Notes: a model not told the origin generated them from the sequence alone. A stretch of DNA of 64,000 bases from Sabethes cyaneus (GCF_943734655.1 NC_071354.1:79731822-79795821); one strand, 5' to 3'. Counted from the first letter of the stretch, positions 15,120 to 27,959 are shown. Numbers and translations: made by a program.

Positions 15120-16520
15120 AACCACAGTTAATGTGAATGCATTTCCGGGCAGAGACCTTCGTAATACGGTTGAAGCAAAATTGTTATATTTTTTATAAAT
15201 TATGCTATTTGATTAGCCACTTTTTAGGTGTTTGAACATCAGGGGCGGTTTATTAAATTCACTGATTGATTATATCTAGAATACAACCAACTATTATCCA
15301 AATTGTCGTAATTGCAAAACACATTATCGTTTCCTTTTCTTCCGAATTTTAATTTGTCAACAGACAAACACGCATCCAAAATGTTATTCAAGTTTTTGTC
15401 CGGCCCGCCTTTAGACGTTGTTGGCAAGAGACACATTTCTGGATGGATGCATGGGATGCATCTAATAACCGTACCGTTTTAATTGATCTGCCGAGCTGGC
15501 GAGGGTAACGTTGCAATTTACTGTTGTCTGTCGAGGTTCGGTTTACAGTAGGCAGCTCTCGGAGCTCACAAGAAGACAAACCCCTTTTTTGTGATGCATT
15601 TTTTATTGCTATATAGTCCGCATGACAATCGCTGAGATGCAGGTTGCACTGGAGCGGAGATGAAGCACAAACGACTGGAACGTTGGAAATTGCAAGGCGA
15701 TGTTGGTTATACACATTTCCAACAAAAAAACAACATTAATGCGGCCAATCACGGCAGGCAAGCAAAAAAAACTGCTGAAGATCCCGTAGGACAAGAATCC
15801 ATCAGGGAGAAACAGCATACGTGATCAAGTGAGGGATTTGATTTAGAACGACTTTGTGGTGGTAAAAATTTGTAGCGATAATGGTGATACGGAAGTTTTG
15901 ATACCGCTTTGATAGTAAATGTAATTTCCATACTTATTGTGACTTACGCTAATGGTAAACATGGTGCTTTGGGTTTTTCTAGCATGGTATTTTGAATGAC
16001 GAGAATGACATTTTGTACCTACATCACCGAGGAATGTGAATGTGAGTTGCACCACTGGAGTTTATATCCACTGCAGAACTGCGTTAGGTTATTTACACTT
16101 CTTCGCATATTTAAAAATTTCAACAAAAACAGCTTACAGATAACATAAATTAACGCAAAAATTACCTAATCTACCATGCAAACAAACTAGTACCGTGAAT
16201 TTGCCAATGAATTCAAATTGAATGGACAAAATCATAAGTGTGTATCCTTAAAAACAACCTGGACGGTATTATTATTTAACTAGTTGAGCCAGAATCTTAC
16301 GATCCGGAAAATATAAATGTCTGTCAAGAAAACTGCGGTTACATTTCATTTGCCAGTGTTTGCGAAGATGTTTAATCTTTGTATTAGTTCTTTGAGCTTT
16401 ATATTAAATTCATTTGCATCACGACATCCGAAGATCTTACGATTGCAATAATGTAGCTCTAGGATATTGTATATGGAAGAGTTATAACCTGAAACTGAAA
16501 AAATGAAGCAGCACCATCGA
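15120..16520. other. Intergenic DNA, nothing assigned
   Basis: Several short minus-strand frames (15239-16055) overlap each other but show no family motif. No repeat structure was evident. Confidence 0.4.
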
Positions 16521-16671
16521 CCAGTTCAGTCGACCAATTGAGTCGAGCAGTCAAATCGAGCAGTTGAGTGGAGCAATTGAGTAGAGCAGTTGAATAGAGC
16601 AGTTGAGTTGAGAAGTCGAGTCGAGTAGCTCAGTCCGGCAGTAGAGATGACCAGTCCAGTCGAGCAGTTGA
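16521..16671 (+). repeat. Minisatellite, 13-bp unit, about 11.6 copies
   Basis: The unit is close to GCAGTTGAGTCGA, with copies such as CCAGTTCAGTCGA, GCAATTGAGTAGA and GCAGTTGAATAGA in register. Each copy differs by one to four bases, so the array is old and not freshly homogenised. Confidence 0.9.
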
Positions 16672-17150
16672 TACTAAAGCAAGACTTTCTGTCAGGGGCC
16701 TGTTTTTAGTTACCGATTAGCCTCTTATGACATCCTGTCAGAGACCTGGTTTTAGCTTTCTTCCAGAGAATGGAAATAAATTGGCTTTCTGCCTGAGTCT
16801 GATGAATGCAATTCCTCCAATTCACTCGATTGTTGGCTCCGTACAGATCGTGGTCATATGTTACATGGTTGTGGGGTTGTTCTGATGTCCCTTGGAAGAC
16901 AGCAACGTTGCTTTTTTAGACAAGTCTGTCTACTTTTGGAAATTTGTTTGAAGAATGTTGATTCTATTAAACAGCTCATCGACTGCGGTCATATCAGTTT
17001 CCAGCCGATTTTCGGGAAAATTATTCCCTAACTTGGTGAAAAGTATTAAGATTAAATAATGACGATAATTTTAATGAATTTTGCGGTGCTAAAAATAGAG
17101 GAGCTAATCGTGTGAAGATCTGACCAAGGGAAGTGGATGAAAAACGATCA
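16672..17150. other. Intergenic DNA, nothing assigned
   Basis: No repeat or gene recognised. A loose duplication of GACATCCTGTCAGAGACCTG-like text (16685-16750) is the only pattern seen. Confidence 0.4.
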
Positions 17151-17313
17151 TACACTCAAGTCTTTTTTTTACAGTCTGTTTTTTTTTCGATTATTCAAGA
17201 ACGGTGCAACTTAGGGACCATTTACGTGTATTGAGAAATAAATGAATGGTCCCTAAGTTGCAACGTTCTTAATATTCAAAAAAAAAACAGTGTAAAATAA
17301 GTACTTGAGTGTA
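17151..17313. mobile_element. Fold-back MITE with TA termini
   Basis: The 163-bp segment opens TACACTCAAG and closes CTTGAGTGTA. The inner arms also pair (GCAACTTAGGGACCATT with AATGGTCCCTAAGTTGC). The outer TA on each side is consistent with a TA duplication typical of Tc1/mariner-type MITEs. It has no coding capacity. Confidence 0.85.
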
Positions 17314-18526
17314 CACATAAGTATTCTAGTACAGAGCGGAATAAACTCGTTGTAATAAAACGTCGCTCCTGTAACGCATGATTCAAAATAAAAATACTGC
17401 AAAATGATACAAGAAAAGAAGATACCTACTATAGAAGTTCAATTTAATGGACAGAGTTGTTTAAGTCCCCCCACTCTAACCAAAAACACGATTTTCGAAT
17501 ACAAAATTCAAAAACTGAATATTTCGCTATCTTGTCTAGTATTTCTGAACGCATTTCTCAAAAAAAGAATTGTGACTTAAGCGGCCAACCGTTTTCCTTT
17601 GAATACTTTATTAGAATGTTAATCCCATCTTGCACAGCGAATCACAAAAAGCGAACATTTTTAAATGAATTTTTTCTAATAAAAATTAGTTGCCAAAAAA
17701 GTTGTCCCTAATCGGGGTAACAATTATCTTACATCAAGGTTGTCTTATATCGAGGTCTATCATGGCAGACACTTAGCTCGATAGGCACGTACTTTGACAG
17801 TTCGATTGGTGGACTACCATTGCCGACCTTATATTATAGAGCTTTAAGTATTACAGGATTACACGGTATCAAGATTTTATCTGTCAACGTCAGTAACAAG
17901 TTCAATCAGATGTCTTGCCAGATGGAAATCTTTCATATACAACGAAATTAAATACCGCTTGTTTTGCTTTATTTATAATGTGGATGATATTAAATTTCTC
18001 AATGTTTACCAAAACTAATTTATATGTTCACAAAACAAACAAAACACTAATAATTATTCCTATAACTAACAAGACACATTATCCCAATCCTTGAAAAAGT
18101 TTTATATACAAAATCAAAACGTCGGAAAGAATTTAAAAACTGTTCTGATTTCCTTGGCAGACTGAAACACCAAATAAAAAGCAAAAATCTAATTATTTTT
18201 ATCGAACAGCTATGTGAGAACCGAAGCTGGCCAGGGGCTTACAACGCTTACATACAAATCAGGCAGAGCACTTTTTTCAGTTTATTTGTTTTGATTTGTT
18301 TTGGCTCCCACCTTCGTTACAGCCAGCAGTTTAACAAACTTACCGCTTACGGAGAGCTTCAGCGAGCTTTTCACCACTGAGACAGCTTCAAGGAAGCTTG
18401 ATAGACAGCTTTCACTTCACAATCAAACGGCCACATTTTTGTAGAGATACACTGAAAATAATATTCTCGTTCCATAACAGCTGACGCTTTAAATTAAGAA
18501 ACTAAAATTACTAAACTTTTCTTATA
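17314..18526. other. AT-rich intergenic DNA, nothing assigned
   Basis: The 84-codon frame at 17457-17711 has no recognisable motif and lies in AT-rich sequence. I regard it as chance. Confidence 0.4.
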
Positions 18527-18732
18527 TTGCAAATTGCATTAAAAACGCGAAATGCAAAAATCTTGTAAACAGTTTGCAATTAAAATCCCAGCAGCGAGCT
18601 ATCAAATATTTATGTCAACTTATTACGAGTGTCATTCCTAATGAATGGTCATGAAACATCTCGCTGCTGGGGCTTTACTTGCAAAATATCTGCAAGTTTC
18701 TTGTTTTTGTGCGTTTATGATGCATTTTGCAA
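18527..18732. mobile_element. Fold-back MITE-like element
   Basis: Inverted arms run from TTGCAAATTGCATTAAAAAC at the left to a matching right arm ending TGATGCATTTTGCAA. The inner arms CCCAGCAGCGAG / CTCGCTGCTGGG are perfect. The loop is about 60 bp. No coding capacity was found, and no clear target duplication. Confidence 0.7.
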
Positions 18733-19020
18733 TAGATCCGGGCAGCTTGCTTCATGTCACGACGTTTTAACTTGAAAGCATAACCCAAATGTCGATGTAA
18801 TTTAGATACGTAAGAGTACGATCAGTCTGATAATTTAGGTTGCACGAAACAGGAGAGATTAACTTTTTGATAGTACTCTAAGGGCCGAGTTGGCTTGAAA
18901 TCCGTCTATGTCAAAAAAGCGGCATCCCAAATTAAGATTTTGTTGCTAACACGTAAATAGTCTGAAATCATTTACTACTGAGTAAACAATAATTTATTCT
19001 TCCTAATTTGACTTTCTAGA

Positions 19021-19361
19021 CCACAGTGTATTCGTGGCCTGGTGGCTTGACAAATGGATATCCAACGAGAAACTCCATCATCGACGTAATCAACGGAAAT
19101 TAGAGAACATAAGAGGAAGCGACTCGGACACTCCTTGAGGAAATCCGCAACAAGGCCGACTGGAATCCGCAAGGACAACGTACAAGAAGCAGACCAGCAA
19201 CCCAGGGCGACGCAGCTTAGTCAACGACATCCGGAATTTTCACGATAACCTTTCCTGGCGTTCTGGTTGAAAACCAGCCAAACCGTTGATAGTGAAAATC
19301 GCCAATTTCATCCTTTAGTACTGCCGGACCAGCGGACATCGACCAATAGGTAAGTAAGCAA
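19021..19361 (+). mobile_element. 3' end fragment of non-LTR family 2
   Basis: DNA matches the 3' end of the elements at 33091-36406 and 41395-42385: RPGGLTNGYPTRNSIID-type coding (consensus WWPNNWISNEELHHR), then the GRPRG-like basic segment. It closes with a short TAAG-type tail near 19350-19361. About 40-60 bp of unrelated sequence interrupts it around 19260-19310. It lies just beyond the 3' end of phospholipase D. Confidence 0.7.
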
Positions 19362-19453
19362 GCAGTAATTTGAGAATCGTGATTGAACAAAAAGAGCCAG
19401 ATTTTCAACAGTAACAAAAAGAGCCAGATTTTCAACAGTAATAAAATAAAACA

Positions 19454-19465
19454 TTTATTTTTATT
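19454..19465 (-). terminator. Polyadenylation signals of phospholipase D
   Basis: Two overlapping AATAAA hexamers on the minus strand (plus-strand TTTATT at 19454-19459 and 19460-19465) lie 160-170 nt past the stop codon at 19625. That gives a 3' UTR of about 190 nt. The assignment rests on position and motif only. Confidence 0.6.
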
Positions 19466-19624
19466 GACCTTTGCTTAGCAATGGCTAGTACGTAGCAGAG
19501 ATGAAAACTAAAAAATAAAATTGCTCCCATGGAATGCTTCCTGAAACTTGATACTGTTTACCCCCACAAGAACTGTGTCACTTTGTTAACGTTAAAATAA
19601 TACAAAACTTTCAACAACAGTCGC

Positions 19625-22600
19625 TCACGTCCACATATAGGTGGGCATGATGCCCTCCCGGCTGGTTCCCGGTGGCGTTAGAACCTCGTTGCCCAAAAAT
19701 TTCAACGGCAAATCCACCAGATTGCCTTCGATCCGCTGCAGTGCTTTCTGCGTTCCCTCCGGGTCCGTTTGAGCTAGGCTTTTCTCTTCGAGAAACTTTT
19801 TCAGCATTACAAACGATTGTACATTATCCGATGGAATGCATCGGAAGATTTCGTCAAACAGACGAGTATTTTTGCGCGAAGTCCATCGCCATGTACCATT
19901 CCAGAAGGAGTCGATCACCGGATCGGTGACATCGACGGGACTTCGATTGGTAAGCGTCTCCAACAAACCAAGATGTTCCTTAAACAGATACTTGCGTAAC
20001 TTTCCGGCATAAACACCGCAGGGGTAGGATTCACCGTTCATGCGTCCCTCCTCGAAACTTTCGTCCTAAAAGATATGGTTGACATATTAGGGTAAAAAAT
20101 CCACCGCCAAATGCAATTCGCTGAATAAACTTACCGTAATCATAACGCACACCTCAGAATCTCTTTTTCCAAGCAGTGATCGATCATTGATGTTAGCTGA
20201 TCCACAGATGACCACCTTATCGTCAGCAATTAGTAGTTTTGAGTGAACATAAATAAGTTCAGTTACCGGAACACCATTCAACATTGAATGCGTTCGAAGG
20301 CTGTGAAACGATATGTACTCGAGAGGATTCTTAATACCCGCTGCGCTCAACCGAGTTAGAATCGCACTTTTACTCCTGCAAAAATGTGCATTCATGACGT
20401 TAGAATTCAAAACAATTATTAAATGTTAATAAGCATTAGGTACCGGCAAATAGATGCATAGTTCCAGTGGGTAATGGCCCGTAGCGAGATTCCCGAAGCA
20501 CCGCCGACATCCCCCTCGAAGCCAGGAAGTAAAGGCATCACCACGTACACTCGAAAGATCTTTTTCTCCCGATGAGCCCGCATAATGCGCTTGAAAAGGT
20601 ACTCTGCAATCTGGTTTTTCACGGTCGGGTTACCAAATTCCAAACTGATGAAGAACTGATTTTCAATGTAAATGTAATGTTGAGCTTTAGAAATGGTTTG
20701 CACGTAAGCTTCATGGATACTTTGTTCAACATAGTCTTGCTCTATGAAACCACAATTCCAGCTAGACGCACTGCGTAATACTTGGCAAGTTACGTGCTGT
20801 AATGGGACATCCAGAAACCGGCTGTCTATCCGAATATCATTATAGCTTTTCGGCAACAGGTACGGATACTGTACATTTTCTCGACATTTCTCCAGTTTGA
20901 CTGCGTTCCATCGTTCGATGAAATGGCGAGAGACGTCACGGGCGGCTTGACCGAGCACAACGGTAGCTACATCATGCCATGGCATACGGACGGTGGTTGA
21001 GCGATCCACGAGATCTGCATGAAATGGTAATCAATAATTTGTTGCACTATCACGATGGTTTAGAGATTACTTACCTACATAAGGCATATCTAGATTAGAG
21101 AAATCCTTCACGATAAAATTAATATAATCTTTTCCGATCCAGAGTTTAGCTTGTCCATCCAGTTCAAACACGATTTTACTTTTGAACGGAACTGGACTTG
21201 TTACTTCGCTAGGAGGCACTTCATTAGTTGGCACAGCTTCTTCCTTTTCCAAATTGCTCTTTTTCCTACTCTCTTCGTCGGATAAGTAGCCGGGGCTGCT
21301 AGAACTGCTTTTCCCGGGTTGCTCTCCTTCACTATCAGATAAGATAATTCTATTCTTCAGATCTCTTCCCATGTCCTTAATCTTTCCCATGATATTCTTT
21401 CGTTCCATTTCGGGTGTATCCTTCTTTATGTTTTCCGGTATCCCCTCGGTTTCATTTTTCTGTGGTGGTGATTGGCTCAACTTTTGTGCGGCCGCGACGA
21501 GCAACTTTTCCCCTGGCTCCAGCACCGGCAATCCCCTGTCGACCGTATCCAGTGCCGTTGCTTCCGCAATATTTTTCGATGCTCTCATCAGATTCGATAC
21601 CGCGCCTCCTCCGTCCAGTTCTACGACCGTGGATGGTTTTCGCATCGTGGTATTATTGACCGAACTGCAGTTGCTACTGGAAATGCTCCCCAAATCGGTT
21701 AGTCGATGTTTGTAGTCATCCCATCGGCCATAGCACAGATCGATCCCACCGACAAATGCGTACGTTTGATCGATTATCACCAACTTTTCGTGGTGTGCCC
21801 AGAAAAGGATACCGGCCCGAGCATGGTCCGGATGTCGGAGCACCTGAAAGAGATTAATATTTAGTTTGGAGCCGAAACTTGGAATTGGGAGTTATGTCCG
21901 ATGAACCCCTGAATGTTTTGCACGCAGCTGGAGCGAGTATATGACACCCCCCGTAATACCTCGAAGCTGTACCCCAGCTGTACCTCGAAGTCACCAAAAC
22001 AAACGGAATCCAGAATCGACCATGTCTTGATAGATGGTCGGCATTTCTCGGACATCTACGACTTCAGAACCAATGCTTAGGGATGTTTAAGTAGCAATTA
22101 ACTACGGGGGAACAACCTGGGCTGAGCGAACGGAGAGTGCAGTGACAGCGAGTATTAACAGGTTCTGGATGAGAAAAATGTTGCGCGTGAACGTGAATAG
22201 AGTACTAAAGCGATACAGACAAAAGCAAAGACAGTAAGCGTAATTTTCACATGAGATGTAAAAGTTCTTCACTAAACAGCTCATCTTGCAATCTTTGTGA
22301 CGGATCAGGAAGAAAGCATCTCGACGGACGATCATGAGGTAATCGAAAACTGGAAGCAGCACTTCGATGAGCATTTGAATTAATACTCAGGAAAAGGATC
22401 ATGGACAACAAAGAAAGTGATGCTGAAAGGCGCAACCTAGCTTAAATCTGGTCAACACATATAGTACGTTGCATTCTTTTATTCCTGGAACCAAGAAAAT
22501 AATAAATTTTGCTGCACTGCCGTGTGGCATCCTGGTGATGTGACCGATCCTCCAAAGAATGCTTGCATCGTCACTCTCCGCTTTTCGTTTGTACTCTACC

Positions 22601-24983
22601 AAAAATGGCCCGCAACACTTTTCGTTCGAATACCGCAAGTGCGCATAGGTAAGTTATAGTAGCGTTTTGTAAGTTATCAGCTTCCTGCTGTGATGTATGC
22701 CCCTTGGTCGAAATGTCTTGTGGAAGGCAGAGAAGGGTGGATTTTCAGCTTGATGGCGTCGTTGACTTACACCCGTGATCTCAAATACCAATACTCATCA
22801 ACCACTTTAAGTTCATCACCGTCAATAGTAAATGCCCGGATAAGGCAAACGTTGTATTCTCTTGAGCTTCTATTTTTCATATAGATATTTGGTTTTCTGA
22901 ACTTACTGATTGTTAATCTAATTTCCTCCAAGCTTTCACTTGTAGAGCTAATCGGCAACTGTATCAACCAATTTCATTGATTTGCTTACCTTAATATTCT
23001 CATGTTGCTCCACCAGTTTCTGCTTGCTATAGTAACTATTAATCCCAAGAGCAAAGTCAAGCTCTTTGAATAGCAGCACGAATATTTTGATTCCTTGTTC
23101 CTAAAAGGAAAAAAACAATAATTGATGAACAAATATCAAAAGAATAGTAAAAAGATACGACGAACGTGAAATTACCTCCATCCTTCTTCTAGTCATGCAT
23201 GAAATAGTGAAAATGAAAGATTTCTGCTTGAAAATGATAGCAACGACATTCCCCTGTACTTACCGCTTTTCGCTTGAGAATTTTGTCCAACCTCCAATAA
23301 TCCCCGTCGAGGGCTGGTCGCTTCATATGAATCTCCGGACTTAGCATCCAGTCCGTGATAAAAATCTCCTCTGTCGCTCCCTCCAGGGCATCTGCAACAG
23401 CGCTCATATAGCTAGCGCCGTCCACAAACCATCCGGCTTGCATTCCGGGACGACTCGGTGCAAAGGACTGGTGCGGATTCGGCATGGTAAAGTCACGTGC
23501 CGTCTCGTTTGCAACCCGTTTCATAAAGGACATCCATTCCTTAGCCGTCCGACGAGTAGGATGCTTGATAACCAGGTAACGGCTGTTGGTCGCAATCTGC
23601 AAACCATTGCGCATGCCCGTACTATACATACCCGAAGATATATCGAACCCGTGGTCAAAGAGTACCACACATCGTAGCACACCGTCCTTCGGCCGGAAGT
23701 ACCCGAAACAGGTTTCCTTCACGAAAAACCATCTGTTGCGCCACTTACTCCAAACAACATCCGAACAAAAGTAGCTACACCGGATGCAGCAACCGGCTGT
23801 CAGACAACCGCAGCAATTGAATCCGGCTTGTCCAGCACGGGTCGATCCTGTGCGTTTCTTTACCAGACATTCCTTGCCTTTCTCACCAAGTGCAGCGATG
23901 AAGGAAATGTGCGATACTTCGAGGAAATTTATCTGCAAAAATTGAAAATTGTAGTTTCCTTGTTATGAAAACATTAGAATATCGCGATCCTGGTTATACA
24001 ACAGTATGACAAGATCGCAATTAAAGTGCTGGATTTAACTAACAACATCTCCTAGAATAATTGTGGACTAAACCAGCACTGGCAACTTACCGTGTCCTGG
24101 TGGTTCCGATAAAGAGAAATGTTCAGGAGGTTGTACAAATATTCCTCAAGCTGCTTCTTGCGTTCGGGAATTGCATCGAACGATACTAGAGAGTCGGGTT
24201 TCAGTGGGAATCTTGGCAGAGCACCACGTTTTCGTTTTTTGTTGGGTTTCTCTAGCTTCATTTTCATCGTTGGCTGTAGGAAAGTGAATTGATCAAAACA
24301 CTTTTTAGAACTTAAGACTTCAATCGACTAACCGAAGCTGTGCTCTGGTGCACATTGTGCATATTCCGAAAACTGGTCCGTCGTTCCCGGTGGCTCTTGG
24401 TGGGGAAGGGGATGTTGAGTGACGTTCGAAATGTGGTCAACTGTTGGTGCAGATTCCGAAAGTGATTATACCGTTTTTTGATTGTCCACGTGAACTGACC
24501 ATGTGTGAATTTGATTGTGTATCTGTGATAAAAAGAAGCAGTATTTAATCAATGGAGTAAATTGTTCAATTACATAACCCAAACAACCTACAGATTTGGA
24601 TTTAGAATATGCGCCGTCAAGCTGCGCTCGTAGTCTATAATCTCAACGTTGATTTCCAGACCGGGGACGAAGATGTTCCTGTGCATGGAATTAAATTTAA
24701 CCGGTGGGCTATGTACGCTTGAGTACGGAATTTCCGATTCCGTCGTGACACTATCGACATCTCCGTCTTTTCGCTGTACCAGAACGGGACCCTCGCCACC
24801 CATCGATACGATGGTGATCGAGTCGGAAAAGCCGAGATTCTCATCGTACTCGTCGGCCAACGAGTAGCAGGCCAAACTGCTGTCGAAGGTTAGGTCTATA
24901 TCGTCGACCGGTGCTGTGCTGACTGTGCCGTTGTCCTCACAGTTTATTGCCGGATTCGACGATCCGACATCTGCAAGCGACAT
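19625..24983 (-). CDS. Pld: Phospholipase D (PLD1/2-type), nine coding exons
   Basis: Phosphatidylcholine-hydrolysing phospholipase D, producing phosphatidic acid and choline at cellular membranes. Exons on the minus strand: 24983-24592, 24522-24333, 24273-24091, 23932-23264, 23100-22990, 21843-21075, 21014-20444, 20375-20135 and 20065-19625. All junctions are GT/AG and the phases join, giving about 1188 residues, close to the usual length. A PX domain spans roughly residues 110-255. A cysteine-rich stretch beginning CC at 295-296 precedes the PH domain (roughly 305-400). HKD motif 1 is HEKLVIID (His533, Lys535, Asp540), YIYIENQFF lies near 885-893, and HKD motif 2 is HSKLLIAD (His1006, Lys1008, Asp1013). 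The protein ends PTYMWT. A serine/acid-rich loop of about 180 residues follows HKD1. The start is the first ATG in the exon frame. An AG acceptor at 24989/24990 suggests an upstream 5' UTR exon, not located. All catalytic residues are intact. Confidence 0.95.
21985..22980. mobile_element. RTE-like fragments within phospholipase D intron 5
   Basis: Near 22010-22070 the plus strand reads RIDHVLIDGRHFSD, the end of an RTE-type endonuclease. Near 22325-22380 it reads the linker ENWKQHFDEHLN. On the opposite strand, 22965-22460 carries RT C-terminal text (FTIDGDELKVVDEYWYL and ILWRIGHITRMPHGSAAK). These are at least two broken copies in opposing orientations, inside the only long intron (21844-22989) of the gene. 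Confidence 0.7.
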
Positions 24984-24988
24984 TTCAT

Positions 24989-26480
24989 CTGCAGGGTCAA
25001 AATTGAATTTGCAACAAATGGTTATTGTATTTTTTCTACAAGTGATGATGGACAAATAAAGTTGTGATTCCTAATGGGTACACGATTTAAACAGATCGGT
25101 ATATTGTTTCAACGAATAGGCATCCTAATTATGATTTCTTACGACAAATTTTTAAGTTTTCATACATAATAGCTTTGAGATTATATTTTAAATATAAACT
25201 AGTAGTAGTTAAATTAAATTAAATTAAATTAAAATGAAAATAGCAGTTATCAACTTTTCATCGGAGAGCCCAATTTCGCAAGCAGTTTTTGGACCCAAAA
25301 ACGGGGTTCCGTTTTAAGAGATGTATTCACTGCATTCTTCTTGCCAATCTGAACACCGCGAATATATTTTCATGAACAAAATTTATTACTTATATACTTA
25401 TTTAACTTTATGTTCAAACTGCTTTTGAAATTTACAGAATCAATGGCGACTCATTTCTCCTTAAGAGTATTCCATATATAGAGCAAGCTCCCGAGTGGAC
25501 TGTTTTGTCCGCCTATTGCAGTTTCTCAGCTATTTTTTGCGGGTGGCTTGCACCTACGATAAGATTTTTACCTATCGAAATTGAGTTGAAACAGTTTAGA
25601 AGAAAATCAAAAAACTTAAACAGGTGGACCATACATGTCACCATCATCGGCTTTATTTTATTTCTGTAGTTTATTTAGTCAAATGTTCGATCATTTTCTT
25701 AAACAACACAAAGTACAATGGATTCGACTCAAAGCTTGAGATTTTTGAGCCCTACCAAAACAATCGTTCAAATTTCAAAAATCACACAACTTATCTACAT
25801 ATAAATCTAAACTTTTCTAAATGAGACTTTACTGCAACCAAAAGTCATTTTGACCTCTTTTTATCCCGTGTTATAGGTATATAGGGTACAGGAGATTAGT
25901 TTCGGCCTATGGCCTAGTTCTAGTGGAAGAACAGGTGGTTTTGACGCTCTTTCAATGAAAAACAGTAGATTACTTACTGTCTTGAGAAAATAGTTATATA
26001 ATATTAAAATTGGCATCGGCAAAGTATTTCTATTAGCGAAAGAAAAGGAAAATAGGCTGAATTTAGAAACCTGCCGAAAATACCCTCCCGTACCCTATGT
26101 ACAACATTTTCAATTTACCACAGCTTTGTCGGTGCCTGTTAGAAGAGATAAAAATCGTCTTGAGCACTATGATTCATAGCCCATATGATGTCATCGCCCA
26201 GAAGTTGGCTACTATAGGTATATGCAGATGTTTTTGTTGGCAGAAAAGCTATATAACTAAAATAGAATTCAGCTATCCAAATTATATGTATATGTCTAGC
26301 ACTATTCATTAGGTTCATTATTGAGAATGAACGGCCGAATAGAATTCTTAATTTACCTGGATACAGAAAATAGATCAGGCTACCATATTAACACATAAAG
26401 GGTGTTCAACTAACTAGAGCTCTCGGTAATACTTTCGGTAGACGTACATATATTGCCTCGACGTACTCTCAACCTACGAC
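24989..26480. other. Upstream region of phospholipase D, nothing further assigned
   Basis: AT-rich DNA with a short AAATT tandem run at 25205-25232. The gene's 5' UTR exon and promoter are presumably in this region or further right, but I cannot place them. Confidence 0.4.
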
Positions 26481-26489
26481 TTATGGAAC

Positions 26490-27300
26490 TACTTACTCAA
26501 TAAGCAAAGAAATCTTTCGAACCCACAACCTTGCGACCGCTGACGGTCGCAAAAAGTATTACAATTAAATGGAACCACCACCATATTTTTTTTGTAGAAA
26601 TTTACTGGTGTACTGTTCAGCCACTGACACAGATGTTCCAGCGATAATATACAAGTAATCGGCAAAGCAGACGAATTGACTAGATTCATTGAAGATAGTA
26701 CCCCGCGTTTTTATATACGCGCGGTTCATAGCACCTTGTAGCACTATGTTGAACAGCAGGCATGAGAGCTCATCACCTTGACGAAGCCCTCTGTACAATT
26801 TTAAATGAACTCGACAATCCACCTGCAATTCGAACACAGCACTGTGCACCATCCATCGTAGATTGAAGATTAAAAGCTTTTTTCATCCATGCTTTTCCAT
26901 AGCTCTTTTCGGTTGATGGTATCATATGTAGCTTTGAAGTCAATGATCGAATGGTGCGTGAGTATTTTGTATTCACGACCTTTTCGGAGGGTCTGCCACT
27001 GTGTAAATATTCGATACGTTGGTGATCGTCCGTCAACAAAGCCGGTTTAATAAAATCCAATAAACCTGTTCGCAATTGGTGATAGTCGCAGGAAAATCAT
27101 TTGGGAGAGTACTTTATAGGCGACATTGAAAACGCTGATCGCGCGATAGTTCTCACAGTCAACCTTGTCGCCCTCCTTGGTAGAACAATTAGATAACCCC
27201 ATCTTTCAACTCCTCCGATTGCTGTTCTGCTTCTCAAATTCTCACAATTAGCCGGTGCAGACAATAGGCCAGCTCCTGTGATCCCATTTTAATAACACGG
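26490..27300 (-). mobile_element. RTE-like non-LTR fragment (RT core, decayed)
   Basis: Minus-strand translation shows YRGLRQGDELSCLLFNIVLQ (motif B region), then TRGTIFNESSQFVCFADYLYIIAG. The expected catalytic FADD reads FADY here, so the second aspartate is lost. The upstream fingers region (27000-27170) is present with frameshifts. Confidence 0.8.
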
Positions 27301-27544
27301 TGTGACAAATAAAATTTTTTTTAATATACTTTGCAAGTGACCTAGTGTACGTTGTTAGTCGCACCTAGTACATCATAAAAACACATTTGAAATCTTCCCA
27401 ACACCCCCAAAATTTCAAGTTATTGCAAAAAAACGTTTTTTGACTAGGTGTATACACATACTATCATGAATAACTCGATAATTTTTCAAGCAATTTTAAG
27501 TGTTTTATACATTTTTGGAAAGCTTAGAGGACAAGCTTGTGTAG

Positions 27545-27900
27545 GAGTCTATGTCTTTGAATAGCTGCGGTAGCATTCACGCTCCAACTGCGCGTAGAAT
27601 TCCTCTTCGTCGTTAATGCACGTTAATGATGCTTATGTTGAAGAAACCGTTCTTGATTCTCAGCTTGCATATTCGAGAATTGATTGACCAGACCATTACC
27701 CAATCACCTGTTTCCGCAGCTGCTGAAAGTTATGCACTGCTGGTAGATAATATGCCCGTCTCTGAACGTACGTATCGTTGAGCCCTTCCAGCACACCTCC
27801 TGCAGCGCTACGGCATCGAACTCTTCAATACATCAGAGAGCACTCGAGTGCTCCCTTTAAGGTTGAGAGATCGGCAGTTCTATGTTCCTCGTTTCTAACC
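27545..27900 (-). mobile_element. RTE-like endonuclease fragment
   Basis: Minus-strand reading near 27600-27540 gives an INDEEEFYAQLE-type stretch, corresponding to the endonuclease region of the same family. It lies head-to-head with the plus-strand copy that starts near 27960. Confidence 0.55.
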
Positions 27901-27959
27901 CATAGTACTTTTTTGTGGCTTTGTTCTATTCCGATTAGACTCGCTATCTACTAGAGCTG

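Noticed and set aside
16521..16671. CRISPR-like array
   Set aside because: Contiguous 13-bp units with no spacers, in a eukaryotic context; it is a minisatellite.
21371..21715. 114-codon plus-strand frame inside phospholipase D
   Set aside because: Antisense of exon 6, in the low-complexity loop; no independent support.
24984..25055. Upstream extension of phospholipase D exon 1
   Set aside because: The open frame extends to 25055 but contains no ATG, and an AG acceptor lies at 24989-24990, so the extension is read as intron.
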